Shown: one piece after another, positions 1-5,257 of the stretch
Numbering within the stretch: the stretch's first letter is position 1
Layout: the number at the start of each line of letters is the position of its first letter
Source: Flavobacterium sp.
GTDB taxonomy: Bacteria > Bacteroidota > Bacteroidia > Flavobacteriales > Flavobacteriaceae
Assembly: GCA_004296145.1 (NCBI GenBank)
Contig: SEBM01000301.1
Span: 1-5,257, forward strand
Direction of reading: 5' to 3'
Length of the DNA: 5,257 nt
The notes under the pieces: generated by a model
What the model saw: only the letters and a program-made list of their open reading frames with translations
What the model was told of the DNA's origin: nothing
Databases searched by the model: none
Translations under genes and position numbers: made by a program

Positions 1-38
1 GTATGAAGTGTGAATTCTTTAAACATTGCAAAAAAACA

Positions 39-55
39 CGTAGAAATACGGGTAT
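39..55. promoter_or_regulatory. inverted repeat CGTA-GAAA-TACG, possible operator
   Basis: CGTA (39-42) and TACG (47-50) are perfect inverted repeats around GAAA. A second inverted repeat, ATAC-GG-GTAT (46-55), overlaps the right half. The element lies past the last terminator, in non-coding DNA, so it would belong to a gene left of the window. A short 4-bp arm can arise by chance; function is not shown. Confidence 0.25.
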
Positions 56-92
56 AAAAAAACATAAAAGTTTAAACAAAAGTTAAAAAACT

Positions 93-132
93 AAAAAAAG
101 GTAAATAATTTAACATCAACTATTTACCTTTT
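93..132 (-). terminator. AT-rich terminator of the DUF6495-like gene
   Basis: A 12-bp perfect stem, AAAAGGTAAATA (minus strand, 121-132) against TATTTACCTTTT (96-107), with a 13-nt loop and a T7 run (93-99) partly shared with the stem. It begins 20 nt after the stop codon. Only two pairs are G-C, so it is weaker than the other two terminators, but its position and T-tract support the role. Confidence 0.72.
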
Positions 133-152
133 CTCATTACAATAATTTCCAA

Positions 153-626
153 TTACGATTCAAGAATTGTATTAATTTGCTTAAACAGCTGTCCATCGCT
201 TAAAAAAGCCCCCTGTTGGATTAATTCAAAGATTGAAAAATTACGATCTTCAGTAAACACTTTTTTTCCTACCTTCATCTCAATAGTTTCTGTAAACATA
301 TTATCACTTAGCCATTGCAAACCATCTTTAGTAAGAAAATCTGTTTCAGGAACCAATGATTTTAAAACAATTGACTGAACATGCGTTTCAAAGCATTGAA
401 AAAGAAATATATGGTTTTTAGAAAAGTGCTCAAGATATTCCGCTCTTGATAAAACACCTTCCCAGATTAAATCAGAGAAAACATCTAATTCCTGCTCAGC
501 CACTTCGGGTTTATTTTCTTTTATAGAATCCCACTCCGCTTTATCAATTGCCTGCGTTGCCAGAAAACTTGAAAATTCAGCGTTCAGTTCATCAAATTGT
601 TCTTTTGTTAGTCTTGCGTATTTCAT
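153..626 (-). CDS. conserved flavobacterial protein of unknown function (probably DUF6495)
   Basis: A 157-aa soluble, acidic protein. I recognise the N-terminal pattern MKYARLTKEQFDEL and the EQELDVFSDLIWEGVL segment (44-59) as those of a small family in Flavobacteriaceae, which I believe is DUF6495; this is from memory and was not searched. There is no signal peptide or membrane segment, so it is expected in the cytoplasm. The predicted fold starts with helices (5-38 and 44-70), has a hydrophobic strand-like stretch IFLFQCF (73-79) and SIVLKSLV (85-92), and ends in amphipathic helix (129-155). I see no catalytic motif and assign no function. Start ATG 626 is chosen because it gives the conserved MKY beginning and follows an A9 run typical of SD-less flavobacterial leaders. 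It lies behind the receptor terminator, so it probably has its own weak promoter, and it ends at an AT-rich terminator. Confidence 0.85.
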   Translation of the reverse strand: MKYARLTKEQFDELNAEFSSFLATQAIDKAEWDSIKENKPEVAEQELDVFSDLIWEGVLSRAEYLEHFSKNHIFLFQCFETHVQSIVLKSLVPETDFLTKDGLQWLSDNMFTETIEMKVGKKVFTEDRNFSIFELIQQGAFLSDGQLFKQINTILES

Positions 627-637
627 TATTTTTTTTT

Positions 638-645
638 CAATTATA
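638..645 (-). promoter_or_regulatory. possible -7 element for the DUF6495-like gene
   Basis: TATAATTG on the minus strand differs from TAnnTTTG at one position and lies 12 bases before the ATG at 626. No TTG is found at the usual 19-nt distance; the bases there are ATT. This makes it a weak candidate. Read-through from the receptor gene could supply transcription instead, although a strong terminator stands between them. Confidence 0.3.
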
Positions 646-670
646 GCGTTAAAAATGACTTATTAATATA

Positions 671-697
671 CAAAAAAGCCCCCTCAAATGAGGGGGC
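671..697 (-). terminator. terminator of the Oar-like receptor gene
   Basis: A strong GC-rich hairpin with arms GCCCCCTCA (678-686) and TGAGGGGGC (689-697), closing on a very small loop; the innermost pair probably opens. On the minus strand it is followed by T6 then G (671-677). It lies 23 nt after the receptor stop. The + strand has no T-tract, so it acts on the receptor transcript only. Confidence 0.92.
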
Positions 698-720
698 AAA
701 TTTACAATATCTTTATTCTA

Positions 721-3700
721 TTAGAAAATATATCTTACACCAAATTGCATCTGCCATCTTGACGCTAGACTTGCATCATAATTAAATGTTTTTGTCTGAG
801 TATTAGTAAAAGTATACGTTGGCGTATTTCCTGCAACAGTAACTCCAATTGGCTGCACACTAGTTGGTACCTGAACCACGCCCCAGTCAGAATTAAGTAA
901 GTTTCCAACATTCAGAATATCCACACTAAACTGAATAGTATTCTTTTTTTCTGAAGCCGATGAAACTTTAAAATTATAATCCTGCAAAAATTTCAGATCC
1001 CATTTTCCTCTCCATGGAGAAATAGCCCCATAGCGCTCAGCATACTCTCCCCTTCTGTCTCTTAAATATTTATCCTGTTCAATAAACTTATCAAAAGCCT
1101 CAGCTTGTCCTGCACCAGAAAATGTCATTTGTGCAATCTCAGCAGAAGTAGGAACATAAATTAAATCATTAACAGCAGAACCATCATTGTTTATATCACC
1201 TCCATACGTATAACTAAAACGTCCGCCCTGAGCATATTCAAAGAAAGTAGAAAGTGTTGTAGCCCATTTATCATTTCCGTATTTCCATTTTTTTGAAGCC
1301 ACACCTATAAAACGATATGTATCTCCATATTTAGAATTAGAAAGTACATCTTTATTTACATTTCCTAATGCCGGATTAAATGCAAAGGCATCACCGGTAA
1401 TTTCAGCTTCAATAGAGTTCACATCTTTAGATATCAAATAATTATAAGCAACACTCGCATAAAAACCATTTTCAAAAGTCTTCTGAAGTTTAACAGAACT
1501 ATTAAAAGCAAATCCTTTATCAGAGTTTGTCATCACATACGCATTATTCGCTCCTTTATCTGCAGCAGTATAAATCAATCTGTTATCTACACCTCCTAAA
1601 TTTCCTGTAGGATTTTTTAATCCCCAGTTTTGAACGTGGACACCATTAATATCTTTATTATAAGATACATCAACAGTCAAAACATAATTACTTTCAAATT
1701 TATGATCAAAACCTAAACTAGTTCTCCAAACTTGCGGCCATTTATAATCAGGATCCATAATTTGAAAAAAACTATCATCTGCACCGCTCACCTGATTTCC
1801 TAACCACACAAATGGAATTCTACCGGTAAAAACTCCTGATCCACCACGAAGTTGCGATGTAGCATCATTTTTTATATCCCAATTAAAACCAAGTCTTGGG
1901 GACCATAAAATTTTATCGGTTGGTAAGTCTGTAGAAATTAATGGCGTAACAGCTCCCGTTTCAGGATCAAAATATTTAATATTATAATCTCTTCCTGCAC
2001 CGCCATTATCTGTATCAATATATTTCTGAATCAAATCTGAAGTATTAAAATATAAAGGCTTATCAGCTCTTATACCAATTGTCAATTTAAAATTATCAGC
2101 AATACTCCAGTCATCTTGCGCGTAAAAAGCCCATTGCCCTACATTTAATTCTGCCAATTTCCAACCGTTATCTGCTCCTACAGCATAATTACTTTTAGAA
2201 TTATAGATGTCCTGAGCACGTTGCATGTTTTGAGCCAAAGAACTAGAGGCAAATGGCAAAGCAGCATCCGCTAAAAAGTCAGTTACACTTGCGTAAGGCC
2301 TAAAAGTTCCATAATAAGGAACCGGATCTGTAGGACCACGAAAATTATCGTATCCCGCTAGATTAAATGAATTTTCGAAATTAAATTTTTCAAAAGAAGA
2401 TCCAAAAGTAAAAGTATGACTTCCGCTGGTGTAGGTAAGATTATCTGTAATCTGAATTACTTTTTGCTTAAGCGTATTATTGATAGAAAATGGCTCATGA
2501 CCAGCAATAATATAATTAGCCCCTGCTCCATCCTGGATATTGATTACAGGAGCCGGAGTTGAAAACGGATCTCTAAAATCATTAAAATAAGTATATCCCG
2601 CCTGAAGTTTATTAGATACGCTTTCGCTAAATTTCGAATTTAATTCTAATAGAAACGAACTCAATTTATTATTAATCTGATATCCGGCGTTTTGAAACTG
2701 AAGAATCGAAGCATTAGGCCCTCTAAAACCTAAAGCCGTCGGGTGTGCCGGTTTGTCTTTAGATGCATCAAGCCAATTATAAATCAGAGCAAGTTTATGA
2801 TCATCATTTATATTCCAATCCAATTTTATAATTCCTTTTGTAGAATTAGATTCATGAATAAAACCCTGATAAGCTCCCGGATTATAATTAAAATTATTTC
2901 CCTGTGCATCTTTCAAATTCATTAAAGCATTTGAAACCGCAACCAAATCAGATTCCAAAACCCTTGATTCATTGATTCCTGTAACACCATCATTGTTGTT
3001 AGCAATAAAGTTAGATCCTAAATCAGTTCTTTTATCAATCTCAAAATTCCCAAAAATGAATAATTTATCTTTGATAATTGGTGCTCCCAAACTAAATCCA
3101 GCCTGAGTTTGCTCTAAAGAAGGTACAAATATTTTTTCTCCTTTAATCTTACTTCCCGTAAAATCCTGATTTCTGTAAAAAGTATAAGCAGTACCATGAA
3201 ACTCATTCGTTCCGGATTTCGTAACCGCATTTACAGAAGCTCCTGTAAATCCTGATAAAGTAACATCATAAGGCGCAGTTGCAACCTGAATCTGATCGAT
3301 TGCATCTAACGAAATTGGCTGAGCACTGGTTTGCCCGCCCGGAGTCGCAGCATCTAACCCGAAAGGATTATTAAAAATAGCTCCGTTTAAAGAATAATTA
3401 TTGTACTGATCATTTCTACCTCCAAATGAACCACCACTTGCGGTTGGCTCTAAACGGGTAAAATCTTCAGCAGATCTCGAAATTGTCGGCAAAGCTGTTA
3501 ATTCTCTTCGGCCAATTGTCGTTTCTGCACCGGTTCTTCCGCTTTGAAAAACTTTATTTTTTGAAACAACCTTGACCTCTTCCAAAGCCTGGCTTTCACT
3601 TGCTAAGTCGACATCCAAACTAAATACTTTCCCTAGGTCAAGATAAACATCATTATATTCCTGATTTTGATAACCAACAAAACTAACAACTATTTTGTAT

Positions 3701-3921
3701 GGTCCTCCAATTCTCATATTCAAAATATTAAATCTTCCGTCTTCATTAGACATAGAAGAATATTTTGTACCCGACGGAGTATGTATAGCCAAAACTGTTG
3801 CTCCTGGCAAAAGTTCATTGGCAGAGGTCTTTACTATACCCTTAATACTCGATGTTGTCGTTTGCGCTAAACTGACAGTTATACCGCATAAACAGACCAA
3901 TAATGATAAGATTTTTTTCAT
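721..3921 (-). CDS. Oar-like TonB-dependent outer-membrane receptor
   Basis: A 1066-aa outer-membrane beta-barrel protein of the TonB-dependent receptor family, closest by motif to the Oar-like (OmpA-related) branch. Residues 1-19 form a signal peptide (MKK, hydrophobic core, VSLA before Gln20). A carboxypeptidase-regulatory-like beta-sandwich follows at about 26-107 (GIVKTSANELLPGATV, NEDGRFNI, FVGY). LEEVKVV (113-119) occupies the position of the TonB-box/plug entry. The plug spans about 125-240 and includes NNYSLNGAIFNNPFG (174-188), PISLDAIDQIQVATAPYDV (202-220) and NAVTKSGTNEFHG (231-243), which are typical of Oar-like proteins. The barrel fills the rest, with WAFYAQDDW (597-605), SPRLGFNWD (674-682), FTGRIPFVWLGNQ (698-710) and a C-terminal phenylalanine (VRYIF), the barrel-assembly signal. 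Myxococcus Oar is needed for protease export; the cargo here is unknown. No susD-like gene follows, so this is unlikely to be a SusC glycan importer. It has its own promoter and terminator. The reading frame is intact. Confidence 0.93.
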   Translation of the reverse strand: MKKILSLLVCLCGITVSLAQTTTSSIKGIVKTSANELLPGATVLAIHTPSGTKYSSMSNEDGRFNILNMRIGGPYKIVVSFVGYQNQEYNDVYLDLGKVFSLDVDLASESQALEEVKVVSKNKVFQSGRTGAETTIGRRELTALPTISRSAEDFTRLEPTASGGSFGGRNDQYNNYSLNGAIFNNPFGLDAATPGGQTSAQPISLDAIDQIQVATAPYDVTLSGFTGASVNAVTKSGTNEFHGTAYTFYRNQDFTGSKIKGEKIFVPSLEQTQAGFSLGAPIIKDKLFIFGNFEIDKRTDLGSNFIANNNDGVTGINESRVLESDLVAVSNALMNLKDAQGNNFNYNPGAYQGFIHESNSTKGIIKLDWNINDDHKLALIYNWLDASKDKPAHPTALGFRGPNASILQFQNAGYQINNKLSSFLLELNSKFSESVSNKLQAGYTYFNDFRDPFSTPAPVINIQDGAGANYIIAGHEPFSINNTLKQKVIQITDNLTYTSGSHTFTFGSSFEKFNFENSFNLAGYDNFRGPTDPVPYYGTFRPYASVTDFLADAALPFASSSLAQNMQRAQDIYNSKSNYAVGADNGWKLAELNVGQWAFYAQDDWSIADNFKLTIGIRADKPLYFNTSDLIQKYIDTDNGGAGRDYNIKYFDPETGAVTPLISTDLPTDKILWSPRLGFNWDIKNDATSQLRGGSGVFTGRIPFVWLGNQVSGADDSFFQIMDPDYKWPQVWRTSLGFDHKFESNYVLTVDVSYNKDINGVHVQNWGLKNPTGNLGGVDNRLIYTAADKGANNAYVMTNSDKGFAFNSSVKLQKTFENGFYASVAYNYLISKDVNSIEAEITGDAFAFNPALGNVNKDVLSNSKYGDTYRFIGVASKKWKYGNDKWATTLSTFFEYAQGGRFSYTYGGDINNDGSAVNDLIYVPTSAEIAQMTFSGAGQAEAFDKFIEQDKYLRDRRGEYAERYGAISPWRGKWDLKFLQDYNFKVSSASEKKNTIQFSVDILNVGNLLNSDWGVVQVPTSVQPIGVTVAGNTPTYTFTNTQTKTFNYDASLASRWQMQFGVRYIF

Positions 3922-3949
3922 TTCCTGATTTTGAGTGAGTTAATTCCCT

Positions 3950-3979
3950 CAAAATTAGGCAAAAAAAAATCACTCCTAA
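3950..3979 (-). promoter_or_regulatory. promoter of the Oar-like receptor gene
   Basis: The -7 element TAATTTTG (3950-3957) matches TAnnTTTG exactly. At the standard 19-nt spacing the -33 position reads TTA (3977-3979), one mismatch from TTG, and it lies in the loop of the upstream ribosomal operon terminator. The spacer contains the T9 tract of that terminator. The predicted leader is about 25 nt. An AGGA sits only one base before the ATG (3923-3926), too close to work as a normal SD. Confidence 0.7.
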
Positions 3980-3990
3980 GAGTGATTTTT
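3965..3990 (-). terminator. terminator of the rpsF-rpsR-rplI operon
   Basis: A hairpin with arms TCACTC (3970-3975) and GAGTGA (3980-3985), extended by A/T pairs to 3965 and 3990, with a 4-nt loop. On the minus strand it is followed by T9 (3961-3969). It starts 30 nt after the rplI stop. The + strand also carries a T5 after the stem, so it could work in both directions, but no + strand gene needs it. Confidence 0.85.
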
Positions 3991-4020
3991 ATATTTTATT
4001 AACAACAAGTTAACAAAATG

Positions 4021-4461
4021 TTATTTTTCAGCGATAATCTCATATGGTAAATCAACGATAACGTCTCTGTGTAAACGGATGCTTGCGTTGTATTTTCCTG
4101 TACGTTTAACGATTCCGCTTGTGATGAATTTTCTGTCGATAGCGTTACCTGATTTCTCTAATGCTTCAGCAATATCGATATTAGTAACAGAACCAAAAAG
4201 TTTCTCTCCACCAGCTTTAGCAGTGATTTTAATTTCAAGAGCTTTTAAAGTTTCAGCAGTTGCTTTTGCATCAGCAACAACTTTAGCTTCTTTGTGAGCT
4301 CTTTGTTTTAAGTTTTCAGCTAAAACTTTTTTCGCAGAAGGAGTAGCTAAAGTAGCGAATCCCTGAGGAATCAAAAAGTTACGACCGTAACCTGGTTTTA
4401 CAGATACTACATCATCTTTAAACCCTAGGTTTTGTACGTCTTGTTTTAAAATAATTTCCAT
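4021..4461 (-). CDS. rplI: 50S ribosomal protein bL9
   Basis: Encodes bL9, a 50S protein bound to 23S rRNA near the base of the L1 stalk that extends away from the subunit and influences reading-frame fidelity. At 146 aa it is full length for the family. The N-terminal RNA-binding domain (about 1-47) carries the family signature at 13-35, with key segment KPGYGRNFLIPQGFA (22-36). A long charged helix (about 42-75) connects it to the C-terminal domain, which contains GGEKLFGSVT (84-93) and IVKRTGKYNASIRLH (117-131). Start ATG 4461 gives the standard MEIILKQDV beginning. It is preceded by an SD-like AAAGGA seven bases upstream, unlike the other genes here. It is the last gene of the operon, with a strong terminator about 30 nt after the stop. 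Confidence 0.98.
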   Translation of the reverse strand: MEIILKQDVQNLGFKDDVVSVKPGYGRNFLIPQGFATLATPSAKKVLAENLKQRAHKEAKVVADAKATAETLKALEIKITAKAGGEKLFGSVTNIDIAEALEKSGNAIDRKFITSGIVKRTGKYNASIRLHRDVIVDLPYEIIAEK

Positions 4462-4468
4462 GTTGTTG

Positions 4469-4474
4469 TCCTTT
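4469..4474 (-). promoter_or_regulatory. SD-like ribosome binding site of rplI
   Basis: AAAGGA on the minus strand, seven bases before the rplI ATG, is complementary to UCCUUU in the 3' tail of Bacteroidota 16S rRNA. The other four genes here lack a well-spaced SD. Flavobacterial ribosomes normally occlude the anti-SD, so this site may be used little, or only under special conditions. Confidence 0.5.
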
Positions 4475-4485
4475 ATATTTCAGAA

Positions 4486-4513
4486 GTTAGGTTCCATTTG
4501 ACCGGAAACCAAC
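4486..4513 (-). other. bulged hairpin in the rpsR-rplI spacer
   Basis: Read as RNA from 4513 to 4486, the arms GUUGGUUUCC and GGAACCUAAC pair as 3+4+2 base pairs with a single-base bulge on each side and an 8-nt loop (GGUCAAAU). A CCGG sequence spans the top of the stem and the loop. No U-tract follows, so it is not an intrinsic terminator. It sits about 12 nt upstream of the rplI SD-like site, where it could act as a translational control element, a processing site or a protein-binding site. No strong promoter was seen in this 72-nt spacer. Confidence 0.5.
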
Positions 4514-4533
4514 AACTATTCTTTTTTAATATA

Positions 4534-4830
4534 CTATTTTAATAAATCGGCCACGTATGGCATTAAAGCTAAGTGACGAGCTCTTTTTACAGCTACAGAA
4601 ACTTTTCTTTGGTATTTTAATGAAGTTCCTGTTAAACGACGTGGAAGAATTTTTCCTTGCTCGTTAACGAATTTCAATAAGAAATCAGCATCTTTATAAT
4701 CGATGTATTTGATTCCTGATTTTTTGAAACGACAGTACTTTTTAGTTTTGTTTGTTTCAATGTTTAAAGGCGTTAAATATCTGATATCTCCGTCTTTTTT
4801 TCCTTTTGCAGATTGCTCTATTGTAGACAT
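4534..4830 (-). CDS. rpsR: 30S ribosomal protein bS18
   Basis: Encodes bS18, which forms a heterodimer with bS6 on the 30S platform. At 98 aa it is longer than the 75-aa E. coli protein. The extra length is at the N-terminus (residues 1-25), a polar, lysine-containing extension. The conserved core runs from KKYCRFKKSGIKYIDYKD (30-47) through ILPRRLTGTSLKYQRKV (61-77) to VKRARHLALMPY (81-92), which is the bS18 signature. A single cysteine is present (Cys33), so there is no zinc ribbon. Start ATG 4830 lies 5 nt below the rpsF stop, which suggests translation is coupled to rpsF; no SD is visible. The stop is TAG, followed by a 72-nt structured spacer before rplI. Arginine codons are largely CGT, consistent with high expression. 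Confidence 0.98.
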   Translation of the reverse strand: MSTIEQSAKGKKDGDIRYLTPLNIETNKTKKYCRFKKSGIKYIDYKDADFLLKFVNEQGKILPRRLTGTSLKYQRKVSVAVKRARHLALMPYVADLLK

Positions 4831-4835
4831 AATAA

Positions 4836-5177
4836 TTAAGCTTTAGTAGATTTTAATTTGGCTCTTCTTCTTTCAGCCCATGAGATAGCATGTTTGTCTA
4901 AACTTACAGTTAAGAAACGCATAACTCTTTCGTCACGTCTAAATTCAGTTTCAAAAGCTACAAGAACTTCTCCAGCTACTTTGAATTCGAATAAATGGTA
5001 AAAACCACTTTTTTTGTTTTGGATTTCGTAAGCCATTTTTTTAAGACCCCAATCCTCTTTCGATACCATTTCAGCTCCTCTACTAGTAAGAAATTCTTCA
5101 AATTTCGTTACTGTTTCCTTCACCTGAACCTCAGATAAAACGGGATTTAAAATGAAAACAGTTTCATAATGATTCAT
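4836..5177 (-). CDS. rpsF: 30S ribosomal protein bS6
   Basis: Encodes bS6, a small-subunit protein that pairs with bS18 on the 30S platform and binds the central domain of 16S rRNA. At 113 aa it covers the conserved ferredoxin-like core and lacks the long acidic tail of the E. coli protein. Family landmarks are the YETVFIL strand at residues 4-10, WGLKKMAYEI at 43-52, the FYHLFEF strand at 59-65 and RRDERVMRFL at 80-89, followed by a basic tail. The ATG at 5177 is the only sensible start: it gives the canonical MNHYE beginning and lies about 25 nt below the expected transcription start. No Shine-Dalgarno sequence precedes it; the leader is A/T-rich, as is usual in Bacteroidota. It is the first gene of the operon, with rpsR 5 nt downstream. 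Unlike E. coli (priB) or Firmicutes (ssb), no gene lies between rpsF and rpsR. Identification is very secure. Confidence 0.98.
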   Translation of the reverse strand: MNHYETVFILNPVLSEVQVKETVTKFEEFLTSRGAEMVSKEDWGLKKMAYEIQNKKSGFYHLFEFKVAGEVLVAFETEFRRDERVMRFLTVSLDKHAISWAERRRAKLKSTKA

Positions 5178-5208
5178 AAATACAATATTTATTTGTTAAA
5201 ATTGGGTG

Positions 5209-5238
5209 CAAAAGTAATCATTAAATTTATATATACAA
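5209..5238 (-). promoter_or_regulatory. promoter of the rpsF-rpsR-rplI operon
   Basis: A textbook Bacteroidota primary-sigma promoter on the minus strand. The -7 element TACTTTTG (5209-5216) matches TAnnTTTG exactly. The -33 element TTG (5236-5238) lies upstream across a 19-nt A/T-rich spacer. The expected transcription start, a few bases below the -7 box, leaves a short leader of about 25 nt before rpsF. That leader has no room for a long regulatory structure and contains no CCG motif of the kind that S6:S18 binds in rpsF leaders of other bacteria. Confidence 0.85.
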
Positions 5239-5257
5239 CACTTTTTTCCTTTTATTC

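Noticed and set aside
2743..2925. Open + strand frame of 60 codons inside the receptor gene
   Set aside because: It lies wholly within an intact, well-supported minus-strand gene; the translation is low-complexity, rich in isoleucine and unlike any family, as expected for an antisense shadow.
721..3921. SusC-type glycan importer
   Set aside because: No susD-like gene follows; the next gene is a small cytoplasmic protein behind a strong terminator, and the plug motifs fit Oar-like proteins better.
3667..3928. Two overlapping + strand open frames opposite the receptor N-terminus
   Set aside because: They are antisense to the signal peptide and carboxypeptidase-like domain, and neither has a recognisable product or a promoter.
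3974..3982. AGGAG in the minus-strand reading of the terminator loop as a ribosome binding site
   Set aside because: It is part of the terminator hairpin, lies upstream of the predicted receptor transcript start, and has no start codon at a suitable distance.
4079..4297. Open + strand frame of 72 codons opposite rplI
   Set aside because: It is antisense to a highly conserved ribosomal gene; its alanine- and serine-rich translation reflects the complement of rplI codons.
4462..4533. Internal promoter for rplI in the rpsR-rplI spacer
   Set aside because: The nearest -7 candidate, TAACTTCTG, does not fit TAnnTTTG because of an extra base, and no good -33 spacing was found.
5178..5208. S6:S18-binding leader motif in the usual place upstream of rpsF
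   Set aside because: The predicted leader is about 25 nt, A/T-rich, has no CCG and forms no convincing hairpin.

Overview
The window comes from a low-GC Bacteroidota genome, most likely Flavobacterium or a close relative. The evidence is threefold. Promoters have the Bacteroidota form (TTG, 19-nt spacer, TAnnTTTG). Most starts lack a Shine-Dalgarno sequence and sit behind A/T-rich leaders. The proteins also look flavobacterial: an Oar-like TonB-dependent outer-membrane protein with an N-terminal carboxypeptidase-regulatory-like domain, and a small conserved protein that I recall from flavobacteria as DUF6495. All five genes lie on the minus strand, so transcription runs from high to low coordinates.

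Region by region, in the direction of transcription. A near-perfect promoter (5209-5238) drives rpsF-rpsR-rplI, encoding ribosomal proteins bS6, bS18 and bL9. rpsF and rpsR are 5 nt apart. A 72-nt spacer with a bulged hairpin and an SD-like AAAGGA separates rpsR from rplI. The operon ends at an intrinsic terminator (3965-3990). The next promoter overlaps that terminator and drives a 1066-aa TonB-dependent receptor/Oar-like protein (721-3921), which has its own GC-rich terminator (671-697). A 157-aa protein of unknown function follows (153-626) and ends at an AT-rich terminator (93-132). The last 92 nt hold no gene; they contain a small CGTA-GAAA-TACG inverted repeat that could be an operator for a gene outside the window.

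The ribosomal genes form one translation unit. bS6 and bS18 bind each other on the 30S platform, and in Flavobacterium they help bS21 sequester the anti-Shine-Dalgarno tail. bL9 belongs to the 50S. The receptor is a separate envelope gene with no visible functional link to them. I see no mobile element, CRISPR array, tRNA or rRNA. The window is mostly ordinary core genome. The points most worth a second look are the structured rpsR-rplI spacer, the terminator/promoter overlap, and the unknown cargo of the Oar-like protein.
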